DNA of 64,000 nucleotides from an uncultured Opitutaceae bacterium (GCA_937902925.1 CALFNN010000090.1:1-64000); one strand, 5' to 3'; positions 7,950 through 17,500 are shown, numbered from the stretch's first letter. Numbers and translations: made by a program. The notes: generated by a model not told the origin, from the sequence alone.

Positions 7950-10900
7950 TTGATGCCCATGCCTAACTCGAACAAGCCCCTATTTCTAACGTGCGACGCC
8001 AATGAGGCGGTGGCATCCGTAGCCTATCGCTTGAATGAACTGGTCGCGATCTACCCGATCACGCCTTCCTCGACGATGGCCGAGGTGTGCGACGAGTGGG
8101 CGGCGCTGAAGAAACCGAACCTGTGGGGCGAGATTCCCCGCGTGGTCGAGATGCAATCCGAGGCCGGCGTCGCCGGCGCGGTGCACGGCGGGCTGCTCGG
8201 CGGCGCGCTCACGACCACCTTCACCGCGTCGCAGGGGCTGCTGTTGATGATCCCCAATCTCTACAAGATCGCGGGCGAACTGCTGCCATTCACGACGCAC
8301 GTGAGCGCCCGCGCCCTCGCGGCGCAGGGGCTGTCGATCTTCGGCGACCATCAGGACGTCATGGCATGCCGCGCGACCGGCTGTGCCCTGCTGTGCAGCA
8401 ACTCCGCCCAGGAGGCGCACGATCTCGCGCTCGTGGCCCACGCCGCGAGCTATCGCGCGCGCGTGCCGTTCATCCATTTCTTCGACGGCTTCCGGACGTC
8501 GCACGAAGTCCAGAAAATCTCGATCCTGTCCGACAACGATATCCGCGGCGTGATCGACGAGGACGACATCGCGGCCTTCCGCGCGCGCGCCATGACGCCC
8601 GACCGGCCGACGCTGCGCGGCACGGCCCAGAATCCCGACGTCTATTTCCAGGGGCGCGAGGCCGTGAACCCGTTCTACGAGGCGCTGCCGGGCATCGTGC
8701 AGGACACGATGGACCGGTTCGGCGCGGCCACGGGGCGGAAATACCGGCTGTTCGATTACTACGGCCATCCCGAGGCCGAGCGCGTCATCGTGGCGATGGG
8801 CAGCTCTGTGGAAACGCTGGCCGAGACCGCCACGTGGCTCGCGAAGCGCGGCGAAAAGGTCGGCGTCGTGGCGGTGCGACTGTTCCTGCCGTTTTTTGCG
8901 AAATCGTTTCTCGCGGCGCTCCCGGCGAGCGTGAAGGCGATCGGCGTGCTCGACCGGACCAAGGAACCCGGTTCCCTCGGCGAGCCGCTCTACCTGAATG
9001 TCATCGCGGCGCTCGCGGAAGGGCGCTCGAAGCTCGCGGGTTCGGCGCGCGTCGTCGGCGGCCGTTACGGCCTCGGCTCGAAGGAATTCACGCCCGGGAT
9101 GGCCAGGGGCGTCTTCGACCACATCGCGCAGTGGGAGCCGCGCAATCATTTCACCGTCGGCATTCTCGATGACGTCAGCGGCACCTCGCTGCCCTACGAC
9201 GCCGATTTCGATCTCGAGGCGTCCGACGTCCGCCGCTGCGTCTTCGTCGGCCTCGGTGCCGACGGCACGGTCGGGGCAAACAAGAACTCGATCAAGATCA
9301 TCGGCGAGCAGACCGACAATTTTGCGCAGGGCTACTTCGTCTACGACTCGAAGAAATCCGGTTCGATGACGACCTCGCACCTGCGCTTCGGGCCGCGTCC
9401 GATCCGGGCGCCGTATCTGATCCGCCGGGCGGATTTCGTGGCGTGCAGCCAGTTCAACTTCGTCGGCCGCGCCGACGTGCTGGGCTACGCCGCCCCGGGC
9501 GCGACCGTGCTGCTGAATTCGCCCTACAGCGCCGAGGCGACCTGGCAGAAGCTGCCGCGCGAATGGCAGCACACGCTCATCGCGAAAAAACTTAAACTGT
9601 TCGTCATCGACGCGACGCAGGTCGCGCAGGACAGCGGCATGGGCCGGCGCACGAACACCGTGCTGCAGACCTGTTTCTTCGCGCTTTCCGGCGTGCTGCC
9701 GCAGGCCGACGCCATCGCCCAGATCAAGAAGGCGATCGCGAAGACCTACGGCAAGAAGGGCGAGCAGATCGTGAAGATGAACTACGCCGCCGTGGACGCC
9801 GCGCTGGCCGGGCTGCACGAGGTGAAGATCCCCGAAGCCGAAGACCCGGGCGCCGTCGCCACCGTCCCGCCGCGCTACGACCACGCGCCGCAGTTTGTGC
9901 AGAAGGTCACCGCCCGGCTGCTCGCCAACGAAGGCGACCTGATGCCGGTGAGCGCCATCCCGCTCGACGGCTGCTGGCCGACCGGCACCGCGCGGTTCGA
10001 GAAGCGCAACATCGCCCTCGAGATTCCGCAGTGGGATGCGTCGATCTGCATCCAGTGCAACAAGTGCGTGCTCGTCTGTCCGCATGCGGCGATCCGCGCC
10101 AAGATTTGCGACCCGGCGGCCGTCGCCGGCGCGCCGGAGGGTTTCGCCTCCACCAAGTTCCGTTCCGCGGAAACCCCGGGGCTGCTCTACACCTTGCAGG
10201 TGGCGCCCGAGGATTGCACCGGCTGCTCGCTCTGCGTGCAGGTGTGCCCGGCGAAGGACAAGTCCAACCCGCGCCACAAGGCGATCGACATGGTGCCGCA
10301 GGCGCCGCTGCTCGAGGCCGGCCGCGCGCACTGGGACTTCTTCGGGCAACTGCCCGATCCCGAGCGCACGAAGACCGATATGACGACCGTGAAGGGCGCG
10401 CAGATGATGCCGCCGTTGTTCGAATTCTCCGGGGCGTGCGCCGGCTGTGGCGAGACGCCCTACATCAAGCTCCTCACGCAGCTCATCGGCGACCGGCTGC
10501 TCATCGCCAACGCCACCGGCTGCTCCTCGATCTACGGCGGCAACCTGCCGACGACGCCCTATTGCACGAACAAGGACGGCCGTGGCCCGGCGTGGGCGAA
10601 CTCGCTGTTCGAGGATAACGCCGAGTTCGGCTTCGGCCTGCACCTTGCGACCGAACAGCGCGCCCGCAGCGCCCGCGAGCTCTTGCAACGCCTCGCGGCG
10701 CGGGTTGGCCCCGATCTGGTGCACGAGATCCTCCACGCCGATCAATCGACCGATATCGGCATCGCGACGCAGCGCGCCCGGGTGGTCGCCTTGCGCGAAG
10801 CGCTGAGACCGCTGACCGGCGCCGACGCGGTGAAGCTCACCGCCCTGGCCGACGACCTCGTGAAGAAATCCGTCTGGATCATCGGTGGCGATGGCTGGGC

Positions 10901-11627
10901 CTACGACATCGGCTACGGCGGGCTGGACCACGTGCTCGCCTCCGGCGCGAACGTGAAGGTCCTCGTTCTCGACACCGAGGTCTACTCCAACACCGGCGGC
11001 CAGTCGTCGAAGTCGACCCCGATGGGCGCCGTCGCCAAGTTTGCCGCCGGCGGCAAGGGCATCGCAAAGAAGGATCTCGCGTTGATCGCGATGCAATACG
11101 GCCACGTCTACGTCGCCCGCGTCGCGTTTGGCGCGAAGGACAGCCAGACCGTCACCGCGTTGCGCGAGGCCGAGGCTTACAACGGGCCCGCGCTCGTGAT
11201 CGCCTACTCGCACTGCATCGCGCACGGCTTCCCGCTGCATCTCGGCCTCGAGCAGCAAAAACTCGCGGTCGACACCGGCTACTGGCCGCTCTTCCGCTAC
11301 GATCCGCGCCTGGCCGAGCAGGGCGAGGTCGCGCTCAAGCTGGATTCCGGGGCGCCGAAGGCCGATCTCGCCAAGTTCATGGCGAACGAGACCCGCTTCG
11401 GCATCCTCAAGAACGTCGCGCCCGAGCGCGCCGCCGAACTCGCCGCCAAGGCCCAGGCGCACGTGCGCCAGCACTACGCCCTCTATCAACACCTGGCGGC
11501 GCCGGCCGCCGCACCGGCCGCTGTCGCCCCGAAGAAGGAAAACGGCATCCACCTCCCGCCCGCTACGCCCGCCGAGGCCACGCCTCGCGCTGGCACCGCC
11601 AAATCCGAATCCACCCCCGCCCGATGA
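7950..11627 (+). CDS. nifJ: pyruvate:ferredoxin (flavodoxin) oxidoreductase
   Basis: The enzyme oxidises pyruvate to acetyl-CoA and CO2 and reduces ferredoxin or flavodoxin in the cytoplasm. The 1225 residues match the single-chain homodimeric type: the pyrimidine-binding domain begins almost at once (YPITPSSTMAE), then the domain II/gamma region, two ferredoxin clusters CIQCNKCVLVCP (10048-10083) and CTGCSLCVQVCP (10216-10251), the proximal cluster cysteines in GACAGCGETPY, and the thiamine-diphosphate domain (GDGWAYDIGYGG; DTEVYSNTGGQSSKS). The last 60 residues are an Ala/Pro-rich tail. In-frame ATGs at 7950, 7953 and 7959 are all possible starts. The gene overlaps the DHOD-like gene by 4 bp. 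Confidence 0.96.
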   Translation: MMPMPNSNKPLFLTCDANEAVASVAYRLNELVAIYPITPSSTMAEVCDEWAALKKPNLWGEIPRVVEMQSEAGVAGAVHGGLLGGALTTTFTASQGLLLMIPNLYKIAGELLPFTTHVSARALAAQGLSIFGDHQDVMACRATGCALLCSNSAQEAHDLALVAHAASYRARVPFIHFFDGFRTSHEVQKISILSDNDIRGVIDEDDIAAFRARAMTPDRPTLRGTAQNPDVYFQGREAVNPFYEALPGIVQDTMDRFGAATGRKYRLFDYYGHPEAERVIVAMGSSVETLAETATWLAKRGEKVGVVAVRLFLPFFAKSFLAALPASVKAIGVLDRTKEPGSLGEPLYLNVIAALAEGRSKLAGSARVVGGRYGLGSKEFTPGMARGVFDHIAQWEPRNHFTVGILDDVSGTSLPYDADFDLEASDVRRCVFVGLGADGTVGANKNSIKIIGEQTDNFAQGYFVYDSKKSGSMTTSHLRFGPRPIRAPYLIRRADFVACSQFNFVGRADVLGYAAPGATVLLNSPYSAEATWQKLPREWQHTLIAKKLKLFVIDATQVAQDSGMGRRTNTVLQTCFFALSGVLPQADAIAQIKKAIAKTYGKKGEQIVKMNYAAVDAALAGLHEVKIPEAEDPGAVATVPPRYDHAPQFVQKVTARLLANEGDLMPVSAIPLDGCWPTGTARFEKRNIALEIPQWDASICIQCNKCVLVCPHAAIRAKICDPAAVAGAPEGFASTKFRSAETPGLLYTLQVAPEDCTGCSLCVQVCPAKDKSNPRHKAIDMVPQAPLLEAGRAHWDFFGQLPDPERTKTDMTTVKGAQMMPPLFEFSGACAGCGETPYIKLLTQLIGDRLLIANATGCSSIYGGNLPTTPYCTNKDGRGPAWANSLFEDNAEFGFGLHLATEQRARSARELLQRLAARVGPDLVHEILHADQSTDIGIATQRARVVALREALRPLTGADAVKLTALADDLVKKSVWIIGGDGWAYDIGYGGLDHVLASGANVKVLVLDTEVYSNTGGQSSKSTPMGAVAKFAAGGKGIAKKDLALIAMQYGHVYVARVAFGAKDSQTVTALREAEAYNGPALVIAYSHCIAHGFPLHLGLEQQKLAVDTGYWPLFRYDPRLAEQGEVALKLDSGAPKADLAKFMANETRFGILKNVAPERAAELAAKAQAHVRQHYALYQHLAAPAAAPAAVAPKKENGIHLPPATPAEATPRAGTAKSESTPAR

Positions 11628-12616
11628 ATCTCACCACCGACTATCTCGGCCTGAAGCTCAGGAATCCGCTCGTGATCGGCGCTTCGCCGTTTTGCGACAA
11701 CACCTATGTGGCGCATCAGCTCGAGGACGCCGGGGTCGGCGCCGTCGTGATGCGCTCGCTGTTCGAGGAGCAGATCGATGCCGAGCAGCGTGCGCTCGTG
11801 CACCACGTCGAGATGGCGGCGGAAAGCAATCCGGAGGGCACCTCGTATTTCCCGGCCTTCGCGGAATACCAGCTCGGGCCGGACCAGTATCTCCGCCAGC
11901 TCGCCCACCTGAAGGCGTCGCTGTCCATTCCCGTGATCGCCTCGCTCAACGGCAGTCGCCCGGGCGGCTGGACGGACTACGCGCGACGTTTCGAGTCCTC
12001 CGGGGCGGACGCGATCGAGCTCAACCTCTACCAGCTCGTCACCGATCCGACCCGCGCGGCCGACGACATCGAGGCCGATATGCTGGAAACGGTCCGCAGC
12101 GTCGTCGGCTCGGTGAAAATCCCGGTGGCGGTGAAGCTGTCGCCGTTCCACACCTCGACCGCGCAATTCGCCCTCGAGCTCGAGCACGCCGGCGCGAAGG
12201 GCGTCGTGCTGTTCAACCGGTTTTACCAGCCGGACTTCAACCTCGAGGACCTGGAGGTGCAGTCGCAGCTCCGGCTTTCCGATTCGAGCGAGCTGCTGCT
12301 CCGGCTGCGGTGGCTGGCGATCATCTCGCCGCATCTCCGCGGTTCGCTGGCCGCGAGCGGCGGCGTGCACTCGGCGCAGGATGTCGTGAAGGCGATCCTC
12401 GCCGGGGCGCACGCGGTGCAACTCGTGTCGCTGGTGTTGAAGCACGGCCCGCAAATCCTGACCGTGACCCTGCAGGGGCTGACCGCGTGGCTGACCGAGC
12501 ACGGTTACGAGAATCTCGACCAGGTCCGCGGGGCGATGAACCTCCGCCGTTGTCCGGACGCCGCGGCGTTCGAGCGGGCGAACTACATCAAGATTCTCCA
12601 AAGCTGGCGCGTGTAG
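11624..12616 (+). CDS. dihydroorotate dehydrogenase-like flavoprotein
   Basis: A 330-residue TIM-barrel protein of the PyrD-like group (MNLTTDYLGLKLRNPLVIGA at the start; IPVAVKLSP mid-barrel; GGVHSAQDVVKAILAGAHAV phosphate-binding region). It lacks the pattern of a housekeeping pyrD context and is coupled to nifJ by an ATGA overlap, an arrangement seen in many anaerobe and facultative genomes in which this paralogue always follows PFOR. The pairing suggests a redox role with PFOR rather than pyrimidine synthesis; the exact reaction is not known to me. Confidence 0.88.
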   Translation: MNLTTDYLGLKLRNPLVIGASPFCDNTYVAHQLEDAGVGAVVMRSLFEEQIDAEQRALVHHVEMAAESNPEGTSYFPAFAEYQLGPDQYLRQLAHLKASLSIPVIASLNGSRPGGWTDYARRFESSGADAIELNLYQLVTDPTRAADDIEADMLETVRSVVGSVKIPVAVKLSPFHTSTAQFALELEHAGAKGVVLFNRFYQPDFNLEDLEVQSQLRLSDSSELLLRLRWLAIISPHLRGSLAASGGVHSAQDVVKAILAGAHAVQLVSLVLKHGPQILTVTLQGLTAWLTEHGYENLDQVRGAMNLRRCPDAAAFERANYIKILQSWRV

Positions 12617-12650
12617 GCGCGGGCGGGGAGACAGACCGCTTGCGAGGTGG

Positions 12651-12671
12651 CGGCGGCTCTCCGAGCCGCCG
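12651..12671. repeat. dispersed palindrome, GGCTCTCCGAGCC family
   Basis: A 9-bp perfect stem CGGCGGCTC/GAGCCGCCG around a TCC loop. The core GGCTCTCCGA recurs at 22858-22878 in inverted orientation and in part inside ccoI, so this is a member of a dispersed repeat family. Confidence 0.65.
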
Positions 12672-12716
12672 GGGGATTTCGGCTTGGTCGTGCCTGGCGC
12701 GGATTAAATATTGTTG

Positions 12717-12738
12717 TAGCCGGGGTCGCCGACCCCGG
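12717..12738. repeat. dispersed palindrome TAGCCGGGGTCG-C-CGACCCCGG
   Basis: A 9-bp stem CCGGGGTCG/CGACCCCGG preceded by TAG. The same element, inverted and with one changed loop base, occurs at 22779-22803, including the flanking TAG. Two copies 10 kb apart in otherwise unrelated intergenic DNA indicate a repeat family and not a gene-specific terminator. Confidence 0.7.
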
Positions 12739-13037
12739 TTCTGGCTGTTTCTAAAACGCCCCCTGATCGGGATAGACCCCCTACGTCGTGGCATGCAGGT
12801 TGCCCGCGATGTTTCTGAGAGGGTTGATATTGGGAGGCGGAAGCTGGGGTCGGCAGTGAACAGCGGAATCTGGCTGGCGACATGCCGGACCGACCGCAAG
12901 GGAGGCCGCCGCTTGACGAGTTTGTTAGTCTGTGAACGAGCAGCACTCCCCGCGATCGTTTGACGCGTGATTGCGATACCAACAACCGCCACAGCGCCGT
13001 CGCTCAAGCGCCACGCATCATCTCAAATAATATTTTC

Positions 13038-13718
13038 GTGCACCTCACCGCACTAACGACCATCGCTGCCACTGGATTCACCGTTGCGCTCCTGCACGCG
13101 TCGCTACCGACGCACTGGATGCCTTTCGTCATGGTCGGTCGCGCGCGAGGTTGGACGCAGCGGAAAATCCTCGGCGTCGTCGCGCTGGCCGGCGGAGGGC
13201 ACGTGGCGGTGACAACGCTGCTCGGCATCGGCCTCGCTTGGCTGGGCTTCGAGCTGAGCGACCGCTTCGAGCAATTCGTGGACCGGGGCATCGCGGGCCT
13301 CCTGATCGCCGCCGGCGGGTTCTTTTGGTGGCGGCATCTGACGGGCCGCGGTTGCGGGCATGCCCACCGTCCCGGCTGCGACCACGCCCACGACGAAACC
13401 GAGGCGGCGACCGCCACCGCCTCCGGGAAACTCACGGACCGCGCGACGATCTGGACGCTGTTCACGCTGCTCGCTGTTTCGCCCTGCGAAGCGTTTCTGC
13501 CGGTTTATCTGACGGCAGTGCCTTACGGTTGGCGGGGCGTGGCGTTTTTAAGTGCGGTGCTCGCCTTCGCGGCGCTGGGTGGCATGCTATTGCTGACGAC
13601 GGTGGCATTGGCCGGCTGGGAGCGGCTCAACCCACGCTGGCTCGAGCGCTACGAGGCAGCGGTCGTCGGCACGATTCTCGGCCTGCTGGGGATTTTCGTG
13701 CTGGTAGTGCCGGAGTAG
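13038..13718 (+). CDS. NicO/RcnA-like membrane transporter, putative
   Basis: A polytopic membrane protein of about 226 residues with six hydrophobic segments, a conserved-looking first helix (LLHASLPTHWMPF), a cytoplasmic or periplasmic His-rich loop (GHAHRPGCDHAHDE, about 13357-13398) and a second-half motif SPCEAFLPVYL. The His loop and the paired HxxxPxH and SPC motifs resemble nickel/cobalt exporters of the NicO group and TauE-like proteins, so metal transport is likely but the substrate is unknown. GTG 13038 gives a clean N-terminus; TTG 12960 would add 26 polar residues. It opens a locus with other metal-flavoured genes. Confidence 0.6.
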   Translation: MHLTALTTIAATGFTVALLHASLPTHWMPFVMVGRARGWTQRKILGVVALAGGGHVAVTTLLGIGLAWLGFELSDRFEQFVDRGIAGLLIAAGGFFWWRHLTGRGCGHAHRPGCDHAHDETEAATATASGKLTDRATIWTLFTLLAVSPCEAFLPVYLTAVPYGWRGVAFLSAVLAFAALGGMLLLTTVALAGWERLNPRWLERYEAAVVGTILGLLGIFVLVVPE

Positions 13719-13761
13719 TCCGGTTCGCGGAGTCGTTGATCGCCGATGATGCGGAGTTCGC

Positions 13762-14529
13762 TCAGGCCGATCGCTTCACACTTCCCGCCAGTTGACGCTG
13801 CAACTCGCGTGGGGTGGCGTCGGAGACGAGCACATAGACATGATCGGCGTCCATCCATTCCGCCGCGCTCCACCCGTTCGCAGTCGAACTCGATCGCGCT
13901 TTCGTGCCCACCCGGACGCGCGGAAAATCGGCCCGACGCGCGACGAAAAGATGAAACTCCCGGCCGTGTTCGAAACAGATCAGCGTGACCGTGCGCCCTT
14001 GGAAACTCAGCGTGCGGCAACCGAGACTGTGCAATTCGCTGGAATCCAGCGGCAACCGTTCGGGCAGCGGCGCGTGGTGGACCGCAAGCCAATGCAGCAG
14101 ATCGGCCGTGCGGGCCGAACGGGCCTGCAACGTGAATCCGTTGGCCACGTAATTGGTCGCGAACATGACCAAGCCGGCATCGTTGAACGAACCCCGCGAC
14201 GACCACCACCGTCCGAAAATAACGGCGACGCCGACCACCAGAGCGGCGGCCGCGGCGAAGAGCCAGCGCCCATTTTGCCGGGGGCGCTGAAATCTCAGCC
14301 CGGCGGAAATCGCATCGCGCAGTTCTCGCGGCGGCGCGATGGAATTAAGCTTCGAGACAGCTGCGGAGTCGAAGGCCTGCTGGCGGGCGAACCATGCCGC
14401 CAATTCCGGGTCGCTGCGTGCGAGCGCGAGCGCCTCGGCCAGCCGCGGATCGGTCGCATCCGCTCCGTTGGCCCGGTAGGCGGCGAGAATAAGCCTGGCC
14501 TCTTGCCGATTCGGGTGCGCGGTGGCCAT
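13762..14529 (-). CDS. anti-sigma-factor-like single-span membrane protein
   Basis: A 255-residue protein with a cytoplasmic N-terminal helical domain of the type found in ECF anti-sigma factors (PELAAWFARQQAFD), one membrane helix at about residues 88-106 (WLFAAAAALVVGVAVIFG) and an extracytoplasmic domain with two cysteines (LGCRTLSFQGRTVTLICF) and the motif REFHLFVARR. Such proteins normally follow an ECF sigma gene, but none is adjacent: the only sigma gene in the window is at 32.6 kb. It is oriented against its neighbours inside the metal locus. Anti-sigma function is inferred from architecture only. Confidence 0.6.
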   Translation of the reverse strand: MATAHPNRQEARLILAAYRANGADATDPRLAEALALARSDPELAAWFARQQAFDSAAVSKLNSIAPPRELRDAISAGLRFQRPRQNGRWLFAAAAALVVGVAVIFGRWWSSRGSFNDAGLVMFATNYVANGFTLQARSARTADLLHWLAVHHAPLPERLPLDSSELHSLGCRTLSFQGRTVTLICFEHGREFHLFVARRADFPRVRVGTKARSSSTANGWSAAEWMDADHVYVLVSDATPRELQRQLAGSVKRSA

Positions 14530-14646
14530 GTCCGTGTGAGCCCGACTGAATGGAAGTCATTCCCCGGCGGCCCGAATCATGCTGGATTTGCGTTTGCGTA
14601 ATCCGAACATTTCATTTTCTTCCGCGCAGTTTGGAATGCTTCCCGC
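14530..14646. promoter_or_regulatory. divergent promoter region with small inverted repeats
   Basis: This 117-bp spacer lies between the anti-sigma-like gene (minus) and the metal-locus operon (plus). It contains GAATG-GAAGT-CATTC (14548-14562) and GGATT-N11-AATCC (14583-14603), both of operator size. I could not match either to a known regulator such as Zur or Fur. Confidence 0.25.
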
Positions 14647-14988
14647 ATGAGACCCTTGCGATTTCAGCATAAAGACGGCTCCGCCTCACTCGTCGGCAAG
14701 ACGGTGAGCGTGTTGGCCGTTCTGCTCATCGCCACGGTGATGTATCTCAGCGCCAGCCCCGAGGCGCACGAATTTTTCCACCACGACGCGAATCACGAGG
14801 ACCACGAATGCGTGGTCACGGCGTTTGCGGCGGGCGAAGCGTTCTATGTCGCACCGCAGATTGTGGTGCAACCCACGACCGTGGTGGTCGAACGAGTGGA
14901 GCTTGCGGCGGTAGGAATTGCGGGCGAAACGCCCGCCGGTCTGCTGCCGCCCGTTTGCGGCCCTCCAGCCCACAGCCTGAAGACCTGA
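14647..14988 (+). CDS. small exported/membrane protein with His-rich motif (DUF2946-like)
   Basis: A 113-residue protein with one hydrophobic segment (TVSVLAVLLIATVMYLSAS, about residues 18-36) followed by a His/Asp cluster, HEFFHHDANHEDHEC, ending in a Cys. This resembles the short His-Cys segment of DUF2946 proteins found beside metal-uptake genes. The remainder is Val/Ala/Pro-rich. It is the first gene of the operon that runs to the TonB receptor, and the motif would suit binding a divalent metal outside the membrane. The family assignment is tentative. Confidence 0.55.
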   Translation: MRPLRFQHKDGSASLVGKTVSVLAVLLIATVMYLSASPEAHEFFHHDANHEDHECVVTAFAAGEAFYVAPQIVVQPTTVVVERVELAAVGIAGETPAGLLPPVCGPPAHSLKT

Positions 14989-15103
14989 CCTGCGGCGTGA
15001 CGCGTTAAGCGCAGCCGCGGGCTTTCGCTTCCTCTGAAGGGAAGCTGTGCAGGTGTGCCCACCCAAACGCGCGGGAGTCATCCCGCCAAGGCTGCGTTCC
15101 GTC

Positions 15104-15784
15104 ATGTCCTTACTTTCCATTGCAAATTTGCGGCGTTCGTTCGTCTCACCCGACGGCGAGCGAAAGACCATTGTGGATGTGCCGTCGTTTTCGCTCGAAG
15201 CAGGCCAGCAACTGGCGCTGCGCGGCGAAAGCGGCTCCGGCAAAACCACGTTTCTTCACCTGATCGCCGGCATTCTCGCCGCCGACTCGGGTTCCATTCA
15301 GATCAGCGGTCGCGACATGGCGGCGTTGGGCGAGCCGGCCCGCGACCGTCTGCGCGCCGAATCCATCGGCTACATTTTCCAGACGTTCAATCTCCTGCAG
15401 GGCTACACCTGTCTCGAGAACGTGCTGCTTGGCATGGCCTTTGGCGGCAGCGCCGACCAGACGCGTGCGACGACCATGCTCGAGCGCGTCGGACTTGGCC
15501 ATCGCCTCCACCACCGGCCTCGCCAGCTCTCGACCGGCCAGCAACAGCGCGTCGCGGTCGCCCGCGCTCTGGCCAACCGGCCCAAGCTCGTCCTCGCCGA
15601 CGAGCCCACCGGCAATCTCGATCACAAGAACGGCCGCGAAGCCCTGGCGCTCATCCGCGAAACCTGCCGCGAAAACGGCGCTGCGCTCCTCCTCGTCAGC
15701 CACGATCCGCAGGTGCTCGCCGCCTTCGAGAGCGTGCGCGATTTCGCCGGGCTGAACGAAGCCATGAAGGAGGCGGTGTCATGA
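15104..15784 (+). CDS. ABC transporter ATP-binding protein (MacB/LolD type)
   Basis: A 226-residue ATPase with Walker [11 protein letters not shown]-loop [13 protein letters not shown], signature [16 protein letters not shown], Walker [14 protein letters not shown] and the H-loop LLVSHD. This is the LolD/MacB/FtsE subfamily that pairs with FtsX-like permeases, which is what the next gene encodes (4-bp ATGA overlap). ATG 15104 was chosen because the upstream in-frame ATG at 15047 would add 19 residues that are not part of the conserved fold. Confidence 0.9.
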   Translation: MSLLSIANLRRSFVSPDGERKTIVDVPSFSLEAGQQLALRGESGSGKTTFLHLIAGILAADSGSIQISGRDMAALGEPARDRLRAESIGYIFQTFNLLQGYTCLENVLLGMAFGGSADQTRATTMLERVGLGHRLHHRPRQLSTGQQQRVAVARALANRPKLVLADEPTGNLDHKNGREALALIRETCRENGAALLLVSHDPQVLAAFESVRDFAGLNEAMKEAVS

Positions 15785-16983
15785 CGCTTCCCCTGATCGT
15801 CCGCCGCAGTCTGCGGCAGCACCTCCTTTCGACCATCATCACCGCGTTCTCCATCGCGCTCGCCGGCGGGCTGCTGATGTCCGTGTGGGTCGTGAAGGTG
15901 CAGTCGCAGACGACGTTCACCCAGGTCAATACCGGGTTCGATGCCGTGCTCGGCGCGCGCGGCTCGAAACTGCAGTTGGTCCTCAATTCGATTTTTCACC
16001 TGGAGACCTCGCCGGGCAACGTCTCCGCCGCCGATTACGAATTCATCAAGCACGACCCGATGGTGAAAACCGCCATCCCGATCGCGGTCGGCGACAACCT
16101 GCGCGGCTACCGCATCGTCGGCACCGTGCCGGAGCTTTTCACGAGCGTGGAATACACGCCGGGGAAAAAATTCTCGCTCGCGGACGGAAGGTTGTTCGAC
16201 CCCGCCAAAAAGGAGGCGGTGATTGGCAGCTTCGCGGCGCGCAAACTCGGGCTCAAGGTCGGCGACATCTTCCATCCGTTTCACGGCCTCATTTTCGACG
16301 CGAACAATCAGCACCCCGATGTATACGTCGTCACCGGTCTGCTCGCGCCGTCGAACACGCCCGCCGACAAGGTCGTCTGGATTCCGTTGCACGGCTTGCA
16401 AACCATGGCTGGCCACGACCCCAGGGCCGCAACGGATGTCAGTGCCGTCCTGCTCCAGCTCACTTCGCCGATGGCGGGCTTCCGGCTCGACCTGCTCTAC
16501 AACAAGCAGGGCAATCGGCTCACGTTCGCGTATCCGATCGGGGCAATCATGTCGGAATTGTTCAGCAAGATCGGCTGGTTCGACCAGGTGCTCACGCTCA
16601 TCGCCTATCTCGTCGCCCTCGTCTCGACCGGCGGCGTGCTGGTGGCGATCTACAACTCCATGTCCGCGCGCCGCCGCGATATCGCGATCCTGCGGGCGCT
16701 CGGCGCCCACCGGCGGACGATCTTCGGCGCGATCGTGCTCGAGGCCGCGGCCATCGGACTGCTCGGCATGATCGCCGCGTTCGCGGTCTATGCGGTGATC
16801 GTCTCGGTAGTCGCCGCCATCATCCGCGCGCAAACGGGCGTGCTGCTCGATCCCTGGGCATTCAACCGCGTCATGCTGTGGGCCCCTTTCGGCATGATTG
16901 CCTTGAGTGCGCTCAGCGGACTCGTCCCGGCGTGGAAAGCCTACCGGACCGACATCGCCGACAACCTCGCACCCGTCTCGTGA
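15781..16983 (+). CDS. FtsX-like ABC transporter permease
   Basis: A 400-residue membrane protein with the MacB/LolC architecture: one N-terminal helix (about residues 14-35), a large extracytoplasmic domain (about 40-270), then three C-terminal helices separated by the coupling helix (SARRRDIAILRALGAHRRTI). MacB-type transporters act mechanically on envelope substrates instead of importing solutes through a binding protein. It is translationally coupled to the ATPase and followed by a His-rich lipoprotein and DUF3299 proteins, the same combination as in zinc-regulated loci of some gammaproteobacteria. Confidence 0.88.
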   Translation: MTLPLIVRRSLRQHLLSTIITAFSIALAGGLLMSVWVVKVQSQTTFTQVNTGFDAVLGARGSKLQLVLNSIFHLETSPGNVSAADYEFIKHDPMVKTAIPIAVGDNLRGYRIVGTVPELFTSVEYTPGKKFSLADGRLFDPAKKEAVIGSFAARKLGLKVGDIFHPFHGLIFDANNQHPDVYVVTGLLAPSNTPADKVVWIPLHGLQTMAGHDPRAATDVSAVLLQLTSPMAGFRLDLLYNKQGNRLTFAYPIGAIMSELFSKIGWFDQVLTLIAYLVALVSTGGVLVAIYNSMSARRRDIAILRALGAHRRTIFGAIVLEAAAIGLLGMIAAFAVYAVIVSVVAAIIRAQTGVLLDPWAFNRVMLWAPFGMIALSALSGLVPAWKAYRTDIADNLAPVS

Positions 16984-17008
16984 CTCCGCCCGCTCCTCCT
17001 TCGTCGCC

Positions 17009-17500
17009 ATGAAACCAACGCCCCGGCTCCTCGCCATTGTCCTCGCCTTCCCGCTGCTGCTGGTTGCGGGTTGCGGAAAAAATTCCGCCGACGCTTCCGC
17101 CAGCGCCAAACCGCACAAGCACGAGCACCATCCGCCGCACGGCGGCACGCCGGTCGTGCTGGGCGACGAGGTCTACCACCTCGAACTCGTGCGCGATCCC
17201 GCGGCCGGCAAGCTCCAGGCGTTCGTGCTCGACGGTGAAATGGAGAATTTCATCCGCTCCGCCGCACCGTCGTTCGAGATCGACGCGACCGTCGACGGCG
17301 CGCCGCAGGTCCTCGTGCTCAAGGCCACGGCCAATCCCGCGACCGGCGAAACCGTCGGCGATTCCGCGCTCTTCGAAGCGCAGGCCGACTGGCTGAAGAC
17401 CGCGAACGATTTCGACGCCACCATGAAGAGCATCGCCATCCGCGGCACGACGTTCGCCGACGTGAAGTTCAATTTTCCCAAGGGCAACGACACCGACTGA
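17009..17500 (+). CDS. His-rich lipoprotein of the metal locus
   Basis: A 163-residue protein with a lipoprotein signal peptide (lipobox LVAGC, Cys22) and immediately afterwards a His cluster, KPHKHEHHPPHGGTPVVLGD. The sequence HGGTPVVLGDEVYHLELV resembles the N-terminal metal-binding region of metal-efflux periplasmic adaptors, and the rest is a compact beta-rich domain. It lies 25 bp after the permease. The likely role is binding or delivering a divalent metal in the periplasm in concert with the ABC module; zinc or copper would both fit and the sequence does not decide. Confidence 0.7.
   Translation: MKPTPRLLAIVLAFPLLLVAGCGKNSADASASAKPHKHEHHPPHGGTPVVLGDEVYHLELVRDPAAGKLQAFVLDGEMENFIRSAAPSFEIDATVDGAPQVLVLKATANPATGETVGDSALFEAQADWLKTANDFDATMKSIAIRGTTFADVKFNFPKGNDTD

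Larger units (their letters stand above)
12617..13037. other. 421-bp intergenic region with dispersed palindromes
   Basis: I see no convincing gene here. The region contains two palindromic repeat elements (12651-12671 and 12717-12738), and the rest is unstructured. The 3' end, from 12960, is open in the frame of the next gene, so a longer N-terminus for that gene from TTG 12960 cannot be excluded. Confidence 0.6.

Noticed and set aside
7986-11552. Open frame of 1188 codons on the strand opposite nifJ
   Set aside because: It is a shadow of GC-rich coding: the product is Arg/Ala/Gly/His-rich without any domain, and nifJ on the plus strand has full conserved motifs.
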